From Protea cynaroides (Eukaryota > Streptophyta > Magnoliopsida > Proteales > Proteaceae), in the NCBI GenBank assembly GCA_028583415.1, contig CM053267.1, positions 27,700,902-27,764,901 of the forward strand: 64,000 nt of DNA. The letters are read 5' to 3'. How positions within the stretch are numbered: the first letter of the stretch is position 1; the number at the start of each line of letters is the position of its first letter. The notes under the pieces are model-generated. The model did no database searches, was not told the DNA's origin, and saw only the letters and a list, made by a program, of their open reading frames with translations. A program made the position numbers and the translations under genes. Of this stretch, positions 35,687 through 47,280 are shown piece after piece.

Positions 35687-37889
35687 TGATGAACTTGATA
35701 TGACACTAAGAGGGGGGTGAATCAATGTCTGAAATTTTTCCTTAATTATTTACTACTGCCCAGAGCTTATGGAGATATATTCTTTTACACACACACAAGC
35801 GTATGCAAATCTACCTCGCTACCACTCAGTGGCCAGGTTTACCAGATTTGCACACCCACCCTGCAAGCCATTCCATGCACTACAAAATATAATAGAAAGT
35901 AAACACAATGAGCACAGAGATATTACGTGGTTCACCAACACAGTGTGTGATGGCTAGTTCACGGAGTAATGCCCAACGGGTTCCATATATACTCAATATA
36001 CTTATTTTTGCTGTCTACACAGCAGGAAGTACATACACCTAATTTATCCAGCATAAAACTAGGAGGGCACACATGTGCCACGAATTCAGGTATCAAGTAC
36101 CAATATTCAGCACACGCTGCACTCTACGCTTCACCCGTACCCACGGGAAGCAAATAATAATTTTTTTAGGCTTATAAATTTGCCTTATAATTTTCCCCCA
36201 CTAGCTAGGTATTCAACAATTTGCACCTACGCTAGCATACAATAAATTGAAAGCACTAAATAGATAAGGAATTGAAAAACCTCACAAAGAATGCTTTCAA
36301 ATGGCCAACAATATCTCTAAAGCTTCACACTGCCTTCATGTACTCTTCCACAGCCTTCAATGTTGATAAAGATCGATTCACAAAGCACACCTCACTCACA
36401 AGCTTCCAATTTCTTCCACACAACCCAAAATCATGCTCTACTGACCTCCAATAGGGATTTAGCAATCCATTGATGCACAGAGAAGAGGTAGTTGGTGATT
36501 GATCACTCCCACAGGGCACGAAACCTGAGAAATCCTTCTCTCTGCCTTCAAAATGCTCTTTTCAATTTTTTCCTTTTTTTCGACTCCCAACGGTGCCCAA
36601 TGTATAGAGCATCCAAAAATATGGAAACTTCAACTTGAATGGACCAATTTGGAGCTCGGATGAAGAAGTCATGGCGGTTTGAAGTTCGGCCAATCAGAAA
36701 ATTCAAAATAGAATCTTTCGGAGGCATACCGTGCACCTGCGCTACACGGAATCGCTGTCGCCTTATGCGTTGTCGCATTCTGATTGGCGCTCAAGGGATC
36801 TGCATAAATAACCGTCAGATAAGCCTTTAAAAGGAGGAATTATACATGAGACGTTGGATCTGCATCAATCGCGTCAAGCGCGATCGGCTTCAATCGTAAC
36901 CGTAAGATCTGGATCAATCGCGGCGTAGTACCGCGCGTGCGTCACACGGAATCAGGATAGTACTCCGTGCAACAAACACCATTTTAAAAACCTGCATCCA
37001 ACCAATCCGAAAGTGTGCGATGGAATCTCGATGCGTCAGCTCCGATATACTCAAGCCCGTCTTGATCTGGGCCATTCAAAGTGGATCTTGACGACGTGGC
37101 TCAAATCCAGCTGTCCAATCGGTTTCTTTTCTCATTTATTGTAATTACAGCATTAATCTTCAACTTTTGATAATTGCAAATAGGTCCCTCAACTATAATA
37201 AAACTATACGGTTTTCCTTGTAGCACATACTCACTGAGAGCTCCTATTTTTGCCATTTTTCGACCGTTTCGACGAGAATCGCGATATCTCCCTCATCCGA
37301 AGTCAGAATTGAGCGATTCAAGTTGTGTTGGAAAGCTAACTCGGCGCTCTACATCTTTCCAATGTCGGATCCCCATGAACCTACTGCGGGACCCACCAAA
37401 AATAGGCCCAAAGTTAAAAGTCTATCAAACCTTGGAATTTAAACCCGAAACTTTACGTGCATGCATGCCAAGTGTCGTGGGCTGCCGTGTTGGCAAATCA
37501 CCTTCCCACCACACCCGTGGGTCCCAGTCACTTTTTTTATCTCTCCTCTTTCTCTCTCTAGGTTCTTTCTCTATAGTCTCTCTCTTCATTCTCTCTTCAT
37601 TTTTCATGCTTCAGAAGATCTTCATTTAATGCTTTAAGATGCCGCAACACTACCTCATCATCAGAAACTCGGACACATCATCAGAAAGTTGTGCCACATC
37701 ACCAGTGGGGTCCATAGACACTCTCTCTCATCAAACTTGATGTAGAATGTCATTTAACTCCCTACAGCCATCTGAGACACACTATAAGAGATATAGAACA
37801 CTATAAAACACACATGCGAGGTTGCCACATCTATGCCACTGTACTGACACTCTCTTTCCTCATTTCTTAGACTGAATACTCACAAACAC
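35687..37889 (-). repeat. 5' LTR of copy 2, first 47 bp missing
   Basis: It aligns with 10871-13106. Beyond 37889 the sequence turns into the last 72 bp of a forward LTR. Confidence 0.9.
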
Positions 37890-38025
37890 AGTAAATATTC
37901 AAGGAAAATTTTCAAACACTGATTCACCCCCCCCCCTCTCAGTGTCATATCAGGTTCATCAATTGGTATCACAGCGTCAGGCTCAGTAACAGCTTGATCA
38001 GCAGCTGAGTGATCAGGGAGAAAAC

Positions 38026-39480
38026 ATGTCTACATGGGATGATTTTTGCAAGCCCCCACTTTTTGATGGAAATGAATTTGTGATCTGGAAGTGGAGGATA
38101 GAAAATTATATAGGTTCTCTTGGCTTTGATATGTGGCAAGCAGTTTGTACTGGGAAGGTGGATGCCCTATATGAGTCTACAGCTAAGAATGCAATCAAGG
38201 ATGGATTGGGAGATTGTGTGAAACCCCAAGTTAGTGGATGCGAGACAGCAATGGCATTATGGGATAGAATACAGAGTTTATATGGAGATGAGTCTGCCTT
38301 TAAAGCTCATGCATCACTAGACATTGATCCCACTTCAGAGGTAGATAATGGGAGTTCAGATGAGTGCTCTACTGTCCGAATAGAAGATCTTGTACCAGAG
38401 ATTGACTTGACTAGAGAGCTGAGAGTAGCTCAAAATGACTTGAGACTTGAGAGAGAGAGACTCACAGTTGTATCATGTGACCTTCATAGTACAAATGAGA
38501 CTATTTCAATTTTGAAGACACAATTAAAGGACTTCAGCTTTGTCATTACAGTTTTAGAGGCTCAGGTCATCAGCAGAGATGAGATGTGTAGGGATCTTGA
38601 GAAGGAGATCACTACGTTGAAAACTCAGTTGATAGAGGTGCAGATGAGCCAGAGTTGCATCCCACCAGTGGTTGAGGAGATCACCAGATGTACAACTCAG
38701 AGTAAAAATTGTCAAAGTCCATCCACCATCAGTTTTAATCCTACTATAGAGCATGTTGAGACATCTAGTAGGCTACAAAGACAAAGCTCACGTAAATCAC
38801 AGATAAAGACCCAAAGTAAGAGACAGAGAAAAAGAGTACAGAGGCACAGTGATGCAAGACCTTCATCACACCAGACATAGTGTAGAGGTGTTTATCAGCA
38901 AAGAGCTCAGATAGGGAAGACAGGCAGTATGCAGAGTGACAGGATTGATAAAATTCATTAGCAGAGACCATTTGAGCAGAGTAGATTCAATAGGTCCAGT
39001 CATCAAAGGCACAGGCAGTAGGTTTTTCAGCAGAGACATGTAGTACACACCTAGTTGGCACAGACATTCCCTTGTGAGACAGTCACATTTTCATAGATAT
39101 TGTCACAGGTGCAATGGGTATGGGCATAGGAGTGCAAATTGCACATCTAGATTTTGTGTTAGTAATTATGGGAGGAAGACATCCACGTCACCCCAGATGT
39201 GGCCAGTTGAGTGCCTTAGATGCCATACACTTGGGCATTGGGCCAAGGGATGCAAGGTAGTGCTCACCCCCCAGCTTGCTCAAGCAGAGAGAGATTATTT
39301 GCTTTCTAGAACTAAAAAAAGAAGAGGTTCAAGAAGCTAATTCAGAAAACATGCCAAGGAGTGGTCTCAGTTCAATGATCAGTCTCATATGGCTTTATAC
39401 ATTGTATGGAGAAAGAAGACAGCAGAGCAATCTTCAGTCGGTGTGGTTAGACAGAGATAGAGGACTGTGGTTGAGCTAGT
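38026..39480 (+). pseudogene. Gag-like protein, best preserved copy (copy 3)
   Basis: A 284-codon frame (38026-38880) starts M-S-T-W-D-D-F-C-K-P-P-L-F-D. It covers the N-terminal copia-type gag domain (about residues 1-110), an acidic linker, a coiled-coil-like segment (about 125-215) and a basic Arg/Gln/Ser stretch (about 250-284), then meets TAG. After further stops and a frameshift the two CCHC knuckles are read in another frame (39074-39340). The full protein would have been near 500 residues. No pol domain follows. Its role in life would be RNA packaging using another element's enzymes. Confidence 0.85.
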
Positions 39481-40228
39481 TGACAGGCATTGTCAGAAAA
39501 GAGCGTCTGTGGAGAAGCCCGAACAAAGGGCCAAGGTGAATGGTCATGCAGTGTGGAGAGAAAGGCACATAGAAATACTTACCACCCCTACACCACCCAA
39601 GTTGGGTGTGAGAGGGAACCCACCTCCTAGGCACTAGGTGCACTGAGGTGCACATGGAGAGGGGGAGCTTACTACATGTTTATTTTTTCCCCCAGACAGA
39701 CTCTGTTGATTGTAGAAGAGTGTAAGTGCTTGGAATCATCAGGTGAATGGTATAATTCCTTGTGTTATTGCATCTTAGTGGAGCAGACATCAGATGATCA
39801 ATGTTATGTCAATCAGAGTATGGCAGCTAGAAATACTTCTTTGCATTAATATGTTATCAGAAATAATTACTACAGTCTTCCATGACAGTGTCAGAGTGTG
39901 GCCTTCTTTGCACCAGTGATAGGGGGAGCGATGTGTATTTGTTATATCCTTTTTGCTCCCTATGATGGACTTAGGGGGGGTCCTTTGGTATTTATATATT
40001 GAGTGGTGTATGCATATGTTTGTTATCCTTCATCTCTTTATGTTGGACTCAGGGGGAGTCTGGTGATGTCATTATGTGTTGATATATTTGTTTATTATTT
40101 TTTTGGCCCATAGGATTGGAAAGATGCGGTGGACACTCCTATGTGGCATGTCCCTTTGTATTTGTCGTCAAAGGGGGAGAAAGATCTCATGTGCAGAGTG
40201 AGTTGCCAACAATTCCAAAGGGGGAGAT
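39481..40228 (+). other. 3' untranslated region and polypurine tract, copy 3
   Basis: It has the same content as 14641-15389: several GGGGGAG motifs, ending with CAAAGGGGGAGAT at 40216-40228. No gene. Confidence 0.8.
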
Positions 40229-42522
40229 TGTTGGACTTTATGTTGTCATTGTTGGCAACTTGGCTGATGTGACAGTGTTTGTGAGCATTCAGTCTAAGAA
40301 ATGAGGAGAGAGAGTGTCAATGTAGGAGAGAGAGTGTCAGTGGAGTGGCATAGATGTGGCAACCTCGCATGTGTGTTTTACAATGTTCTATATCTCTTAT
40401 AGTGTGTCTCAGATGGCTTGCAGCGAGTTAAATGGCATTCTACATCAAGTTTGATGAGAGAGAGTGTCTATGGACCCCACTGGTGATGTGGCACAGCTTT
40501 CTGATGATGTGTTCGAGTTTCTGATGATGAGGTAGTGTTGCGGCATCTTGAAGCATTAAATGAAGATCTTCTGAAGCATGAAAAATGAAGAGAGAATGAA
40601 GAGAGAGACTGTACAAAGAAAAACTGGAGACAGAAAGAGGAGAGAAAAATTATGAGTGGGACCCATGGGTGTAGTTGGAAGGTTATATGCCAACATGGCA
40701 GCCCACGGCGCTTGGCATGCATGCACGCAAAGTTTCGGGTTTAAATTCCAAGGTTTGATAGACTTTTGACTTTGTGCCTATTTTTGATGGGTCCCACAGC
40801 AGGTTCATGGAGATTCGGCATCGAAAAGATGTAGAGCGTCGAGTTAGCTTTCCAACGCAACTTGAATCGCTCAATTCCGACTTCGGATGAGGGAGATATC
40901 GCGATTCTCGTCGAAACAGTCGAGAAATGGCAAAAATAGGAGCTCTCGGTGAGTATATGTGTTACAGGGAAAACCGTATAGTTTTATTATAGTTGAGGGA
41001 CCTATTTGCAATTATCAAAAGTTGAAGATTAATGTTGTAATTACAATAAATGAGAAAAGAAACAGATTGGACGGCTGGATTTGAGCCACGTCGTCAAGAT
41101 CCACTTTGAATGGCCCAGATCAAGGCGGGCTTGAGTGTATCGGAGCCGACGCGTCGAGATTCCATCGCGCGCTTTCGGACTGGTTGGATGCAGGTTATTA
41201 CAATGGTCTCTATTGCATGGAGTACTATCCTGATTCCGTGTGACGCACGCGCGGTACTACGCCGCGGCTGATCCAGATCTTGCGGTTGCGATTGAGGCCG
41301 ATCGCGCTTGACGCGATTGATGTAGATGCAGCAGTTCATTTATAATCCCGCCTTTTAAAGGCTTATCCGAAGGTTATTTATGTAGATCCCTTGAGCACCA
41401 ATCAGAATGCGACAACGCATAAGGCCGCAGCGATTCCGTGTCGCGCAGGCGTACGGTATGCCTCCGAAAGATTCTATTTTGAATTTTCTGATTGGCCGAA
41501 CTTCAAACCACCATAACTTCTTCATCCGAGCTCCAAATCGGTCTGTTCAAGTTGCAGTTTCCATATTTTTTGATGCTCTATACATTGTGGGCCATTGGGG
41601 TCGAAAAAAAAAGGAAAAATTGAAAAGAGCGTTTTGAAGGCAAAGAGAAGATTTCTAGGGTTTTGTGCCCTGTGGGAGTGATCAATCACCAACTACCTCT
41701 TCTCTATGCATCAATGGATTGCTATATCCCTATTGGAGGTCAGTAGGGCATTTATTTTCATATTCATGGTGATTATGGGTTGTGTGGAAGAGATTGGAAG
41801 TTTGTGAGCGAGGTGTGCTCTGTGAATCGATCTCTATGAACATTAAAGTCTGTAGAAGAGTACATGAAGGCAGTGTGAAGCTTCAGAGATATTGTTGGCC
41901 ATTTCAAAGCATTCTTTGTGAGGTTTTTCAATTTCTTATCTATTTATTGCTTTCAATTTATTGTATGCTAGCGTAGGTGCAAATTGTTGAATACCTAGCT
42001 AGTGGGGGAAAATTGTAAGACAAATTTATAAGCCTAAAAAAATTATAATTTTCTTCCTTTGGGTACGGGTGAAGCGTGGAGTGCAGCGTGTGCTGAACAC
42101 TGGTACTTGATACCTGAATTCCTGGCACATGTGTGCCCTCCTAGTTTTTTGCTGGGTAAATTGGGTGTATGTACTCCCTGCTGTGTAAACAGCAAAAAGA
42201 AGTGTATTGAGTATATACGGAGCCCGTTGGGCATTACTCCGTGGACTAGCCATCACACACTGTGTTGGTGAACCTCGTAATATCTCTGTGTTCATTGTAT
42301 TTACTTTCTATTATATTTTACAGTGCATGGAATGGCTTGCAGGGTGGGTGTACAAATCTGGTAGACCTGGCCACTGAGTGGTAGCGAGGTAGATTTGCAT
42401 ACGCTTGTGTGTGTGTAAAAGAATATATCTCCATCAGCTCTGGGCAGCAGTAAATAATCAAGGAAAAGTTTCAGACACTGATTCACCCCCCCCCCCCTCT
42501 CAATGTCATATCAAGTTCATCA
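40229..42522 (+). repeat. 3' LTR of copy 3
   Basis: A full 2294-bp LTR, TGTTGGACTT to AAGTTCATCA. Its C-run near the end (42486-42497) is longer than in the other copies. Confidence 0.9.
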
Positions 42523-42710
42523 GGTTCTTCATTTTCTTACAGATTGCCAACTGGATGTGAAATTTGAATGAAAACACTCAGCTCTAATTAAAAATGGTCA
42601 AAAAGTTCCATCTACAAACAAAGATGATAGATCCACTTCAATATTTGATTCGAATTTTGATTTAGGATTATTATTTACTAATAATATGCTGTCCCAAGAA
42701 GTAGTGATTG

Positions 42711-42788
<78 letters not shown>

Positions 42789-42993
42789 ACTTTGCAGCTC
42801 ATCATATTCAATTGTTATTCTTTTGGGTATTCCTTTTGTACAAGAGAAAAAGATAATCTCCTTTCACATACATAGAAAGGTCAAAGCTAGCTTGAACCTA
42901 AAGGTTCTGAACTGTAACTCTTGAGGAACCTCTAGAGAGAGATCAGGTCTCCCTCCCTTCCATGGAGAAAGCCAGTCTCCACTTTCTTATATA
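42523..42993. repeat. Block A, copy 3 (partial)
   Basis: It matches 17683-18140 with few differences and includes a CT run of about 67 bp (42716-42782). It stops near ACTTTCTTA, where a Mutator-like element is inserted in a TA-rich target. Sequence beyond that element (47281) no longer follows block A clearly, so the duplication end is close to this point. Confidence 0.85.
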
Positions 42994-43320
42994 TATATAT
43001 AAGGGAAAATTTCAGCCACACCCCTTGTGGTGTGGCTTAATATCATCTGTCCACCATTGTTTGTGATAATAGCACTAGCATCCTCTACTTTTGAAAACAT
43101 GGTTTAGTCAGACCCCCTCCGTTAAGTTATGGCTATCAACTGACGACATTTTTAAATGGAAAAACTGCCCCATCGATATTTGAGCTTACCATTTTTCCCT
43201 TTTAATTTTTAAATTCCTTTCCCTTTTTCTTCTTCTTCACCATCCTTCTCTGCCGCTACAACATCCCTTGTCCTTAAGCATCACCACTCAGCTGACGAGA
43301 ACATCAGCGACGAAGCCCAC

Positions 43321-43422
43321 CTTTTGTAGGAAACTCTCACTCTTCCCGCTTGCAATCAAGTTCTCGATTGTGTTTTCGTCGGCGTTCAACCCTGTAATGG
43401 TGAAATAATTGCGCTCCACGGT
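43321..43422 (-). pseudogene. Captured syntaxin (SYP1-type Qa-SNARE) exon fragment
   Basis: On the minus strand 34 codons without stop read T-V-E-R-N-Y-F-T-I-T-G-L-N-A-D-E, then I-A-S-G-K-S-E-S-F-L-Q-K. This is the pattern found before the SNARE helix in plant plasma-membrane syntaxins (known form: V-E-R-R-Y-F-T-V-T-G ... S-E-x-F-L-Q-K-A-I-Q-E). After K the sequence runs into GTGGGC, a possible donor, and no longer resembles syntaxin, so it ends at or near an exon border. These proteins drive vesicle fusion at the plasma membrane; this piece cannot. The assignment is from memory of the family. Confidence 0.65.
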
Positions 43423-43798
43423 AAGTGCTTTATTTCTGGGATGTTCTTATGTGATCAAATAAATTGAGAAAAGCTTAGGGATCTTCATCAGCAACACAGA
43501 ACATCAAGGAAAAACCCAATGCAGAAAATACACTGTCAAACTCTCAAACACCTTGAGATTCAACAAATTAGGCAAGGGTGTTAAAAATGAAACCGAATCG
43601 TGTACCAAAATCGAACCAAATCATTTAAACTGAAACCGTGAAACCAATTATTAAATGGTTTGGTTTTGGTTTCAGAAATGAAACCATTTAGTTAAATGGT
43701 TCGATTCTGATTTCAAGAATGAAACCGTTCAAACTAAATATTTAGAACCGTTAAAACTGACTAAACCTCTATTTTAATCCCTTAGTGCTAAATGTCTA

Positions 43799-46043
43799 TG
43801 TCACACCCCAATTCTGGCTATACTAGAAGTGTGAATGAACCGCTGCCAACCCAACAGTTCACACTAGGATCTCAATATATCGTATCAACATACAAACCAT
43901 GCATTCCAACCATAAATCAGAATATAATAAATAGCAACGGAAGTTTTAAATGAACTGAGGTCTACATGATAGAATAATAAAATAACCAAATCATCTCAAT
44001 GTACCGAAACGTAAATAAACGCTATTACATTGTCTTTTAGTCAAATCCCAAGAAAGTAAATAAAGTATCCTAAAGGTACAAGCAAAAGGGACACTCACAC
44101 GACGAGTCATGCTCGGTCTCCCCTACTTGCGCATCCAAAGCAGCAATGCCTCCATAAACCGGCACATCAACAAAATCTTCAACGGTGTATCCTGCATTAA
44201 CATCTAAAAAAAGTGTGTATATACGGGATGAGTGAGAGTTTAGTCTTGGCTCAATAAGGAAACAAAAAAAATACAACAAACAAATGCATTAGATAACTTT
44301 CAACATTTAGTCTGGTATAACTTGCAAAATGCTATGGTAAGGCTAGGTTGCAACCACACCTCCATGCATGAGAGTGTGAGCACACCCGATAGTCAGGCCA
44401 CAATCCACACTACTGTCGTTGCCCCACATCACTTACTCCAGGATAGAGATAGAGCTAGAGTTTGGTGGTCAGGCAATAATCCACACTACCACATCCTCCC
44501 CCTGATACTCTACACTGTATCAACACGTACACCCCTATTGGCAAGGGCTTGCAAGTGGGTTCTGTTTCCAACTAATCCTATATGTAATCACAGCATCCAA
44601 GGCCCTACCCCAGCACAACTTCCTAAGGAATGGAGATAGAGCTAGAGTTTGATGGTCAGGCAATAATTCACACTTCCGCGTCCTACCCTGATACCCTACC
44701 CATACCAAGCATCCTAAGATAGATGACGATATGAAAAAATGTTAGTGTGGAGAGATATCCAAGGCTCTAATCCTTTTCACATTGCACACACCAACGAAAA
44801 CACTCACATGCTTAACATAACTAGTATGCATGAACAAGTAAAACGGAAAGTAAAGATGACATGTGATATGCACAATCAACACATAACAATCACAAGCATA
44901 AAATTTTACTGTTATTAGTTTTGGGTCCTGTTCCCCTACCTAACGCTTGACAGCAAGTCTTCTCTGAGTCACAAAGTCCAATCTCACTGTTCACAAGCCC
45001 TACATAATGATAGAGTTCAATTAGAATTAATTCCATAAGTTTCCAGTCAACCAAGCCTAAAACTTGATTGAAAACTGTCCCAAAACACACTGTCGGGTCA
45101 CAGTTGTCCGGTCTCAGCGGTGTGACAAGTCAGTCAAGCTAGACAGCTTCGGGAACCTGTTGTTAGCCTGGCTGGTCGAATGTCCAATCACACCATTGTT
45201 GAAATGGTCCAACCGGTGAGTCCGACCAGATAACTTTCCGAAGCCTCCCAAACATGTCTGGAGGTTTGTCTGGTCGCATTTGCGTGCCACCGGACACTCC
45301 AACCGGACAATGGTCCGAGCATCCTTCCGTTTGTCCATTTGTCATTGACTCAATGGTTAATTTTAGGGTTTGCTTCCTACACCATTCTAAGGCCTATCAA
45401 TACATTAAAGTTCTTATTTTTAACCCATTCATGAACCTATATTCTCTTAGTATCGATTCCAACAATCCCTTGTACGAATCTAGGGTTTTCGCGCAAGATT
45501 AGGATTAGGGTTTTCGAATCGATGCTTGGCCACTTTAAGGTATAGATCCTACCCTAAGCCTTACTAATCAAATCCATGAAGATTGAGTACTTATTGTAGG
45601 TTCTTGAACGATAATGCTCCTCTCTTCCACGGCGTTCTCCTCTGCAGACCTTCCTCGAGCTCCTTTCTCCTCTTCAGATCTCTCTTCCAGACTTTAGGGT
45701 TTGTGAGAGTCAACAAGAGGTCTAATTAGGAGGGGAGGTCTATTTGTAAGAGTAATAGTCTTTTGGAGACTTTTCCACTCAAGGAAGGAGTCTAAGTTAT
45801 GCTCTAATAGGTGGGTGCCACTAGCAATCCGCGCATAGTCAAAATAGATTGTCTGGTTAGACTATTCATCAGACTGGACATGTCAGGCAGGACAACTAAA
45901 ACTATAACCGAATTCATCCGTTTTCATACCTGGACTTGTGGTTCGTCATCTGACCATCTCCTCTAACCTGGTTATGATTGGAAGACTTGTCATGACACAA
46001 AAATCTAGGTTAGACTGAGTTCGTGGAGTACAGGTCTTATAGT
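43799..46043 (-). mobile_element. Ty3/gypsy (Tekay/Del-like) solo LTR
   Basis: On the minus strand it starts TATAAGACCTGTACTCCACG (TG expected) at 46043 and ends TTGGGGTGTGACA at 43799. GTCTA flanks both sides (43794-43798, 46044-46048), a perfect 5-bp duplication. It is homologous to the LTRs ending at 52945 and spanning 61000-63493. It is 2245 bp and sits inside the Pack-MULE. Confidence 0.9.
44120..44208 (-). other. Conserved short reading frame inside the gypsy LTR (copy a)
   Basis: After TTTTAGATGTTAATGCAG the minus strand reads A-G-Y-T-V-E-D-F-V-D-V-P-V-Y-G-G-I-A-A-L and continues to C-E-C-P-F-C. The equivalent piece at 52540-52660 keeps most residues while many third codon positions differ. 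I know no named domain for it. It may be a short exon spliced within LTR transcripts, or shared ancestry alone. Confidence 0.4.
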
Positions 46044-46430
46044 CTATATTTGTAGAAATAAATTATATTTAATGCTTTCTACATGGCATACTTCTAAATC
46101 ATAAGTCTACTTTTATGTCTGATTAAAATTATTTTATTGATTTCCTTGGCTTTCCCTCTACTTTGCTCATAACTCTTTTCCTCTCCCCTCCTGGCAATGA
46201 AACCTTTTAAAAACCAAAAAATCAAAACTGATGAATAATCGACTTTGGTAAGCATTTTGAAACCGTTTAATAAATGATTTAGTTTTAATTTTATTTATCA
46301 TACACCGAACCAAAATCGAACCGCACTTTTAACCTGAAACCATATCGATTAGCAGTTTACTCAGGAAAGGGAAAAGGAAGATGGAAAAGATAAGATTTAA
46401 GGTCCAAGCTACAAAATTGCAGTACATGAT

Positions 46431-46706
46431 TTTAAGCAGACACCACTCTCCATTGATATATTGGAAGTGTGCACGTAAGTTTGATTTCACGAACTCAAAC
46501 TCTTCGTTGGAGTTGGGGAAGGAGATATAAAACTTAGATTACTCAAAAACCTTAGTAATGACTCCTCTCCACCACCCATCGTTGTGGTAAGCATCAACCA
46601 CTACGTTGAGCTTGAAAGAGTGATCAGTGTGTACAGCAGGGCAGTGCCTAACATAGGGCACATCAACGTGCTCTTTCAAAGGTTCAGATCCACCATCCTC
46701 AAAGAG
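46431..46706 (-). pseudogene. Captured Agenet/DUF724-type gene fragment
   Basis: 92 codons on the minus strand read L-F-E-D-G-G-S-E-P-L-K-E, then V-V-V-D-A-Y-H-N-D-G-W-W-R-G-V-I-T-K-V, then E-F-E-F-V-K-S-N-L-R-A-H. The D-A-Y-x-N-D-G-W-W-x-G-V motif is the signature of plant Agenet domains, a Tudor-like fold common in DUF724 proteins. One in-frame TAA (46539-46541) interrupts it after K-V-F-E. The region corresponds to the end of one Agenet repeat and most of the next. It lies inside the right part of the Pack-MULE. Confidence 0.8.
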
Positions 46707-47280
46707 GGTTTTCTATTCCATTAGAAATAAAGAATGCTGCTCACTATTGCCATAAATTAGAGATTTGAATATTGCTTGCTATCACCGGAAATTAGAGACT
46801 GCTGATTATATCGAAGAAACGACAAAAGCTGCTCGCTATCGCCGAAAATTAGAGAGATAATGCCATCATTGGATTCATTGAAATCTTCTGAAATCACTAT
46901 TGCCATCGAGAATTGGAACTCCTTGAAATTTCGCATAATCAAAAAAAACTTGTAGAAAAAGATGGCAGCAAATTAGAACTCAAAGGTAAACGATGAAGTT
47001 GCAAAAGAAACGACCACTGATTAAGAACAAAGAAATGCCATTTTAAACTATTGTAAGATCCGAATAGATTCATTTTGATGATCCGGGCACGACATTTTTG
47101 GTTAGACAGGTGGAAGATCAAAGGGAATGGTGTTGGGGTAAAAATATCTTTTTATCTTTTCAGTTTATCTAAATAATGATTGGATGTCTTCAAGGTGTGT
47201 TAGTTATTATCGTAAAAAAGGTGGACCCCTGATGTTAAGTTATACTACCGGGGTGTGGTTGAAATTTTTCCTATATATAA

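Larger units (their letters stand above)
31883..37889 (-). mobile_element. Gag-only LTR retrotransposon, copy 2 (inverted, 5' end lost)
   Basis: On the minus strand: 5' LTR 37889-35687 lacking its first 47 bp, primer site 35684-35673, internal region to 33400, and a shortened 3' LTR 33399-31883. The right end stops inside the LTR and is joined to the opposite-facing copy 3. The left side enters block A exactly as in copy 1, so this is a duplicate of that insertion, not an independent one. Confidence 0.9.
37890..42522 (+). mobile_element. Gag-only LTR retrotransposon, copy 3 (5' LTR nearly absent)
   Basis: Only the last 72 bp of the 5' LTR remain (37890-37961). Then come a mutated primer site (TGGTATCACAGC, 37964-37975), gag, the 3' non-coding region, polypurine tract CAAAGGGGGAGAT and a full 3' LTR 40229-42522. 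It is followed by block A (GGTTCTTCATTTTC), like copies 1 and 2. Confidence 0.9.
43003..47271. mobile_element. Pack-MULE with syntaxin and Agenet gene fragments
   Basis: The 22-bp ends GGGAAAATTTCAGCCACACC (left) and GGAAAAATTTCAACCACACC (right, inverted) each run into CC. The 9-bp duplication TATATATAA is perfect (42994-43002, 47272-47280). Subtracting the later solo LTR (43799-46043) leaves about 2.0 kb. No transposase is present. Cargo is two host gene fragments on the minus strand. A T/A-rich AAACCG/GGTTT-type repeat surrounds the solo LTR (43590-43790, 46200-46360). Confidence 0.9.

Noticed and set aside
10871..37889. Palindrome as a pure sequencing or assembly artefact
   Set aside because: The arms carry many independent differences and a private deletion, which a read-through chimera would not. 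A mis-join of real separate loci is still possible and is stated as the refuting test.
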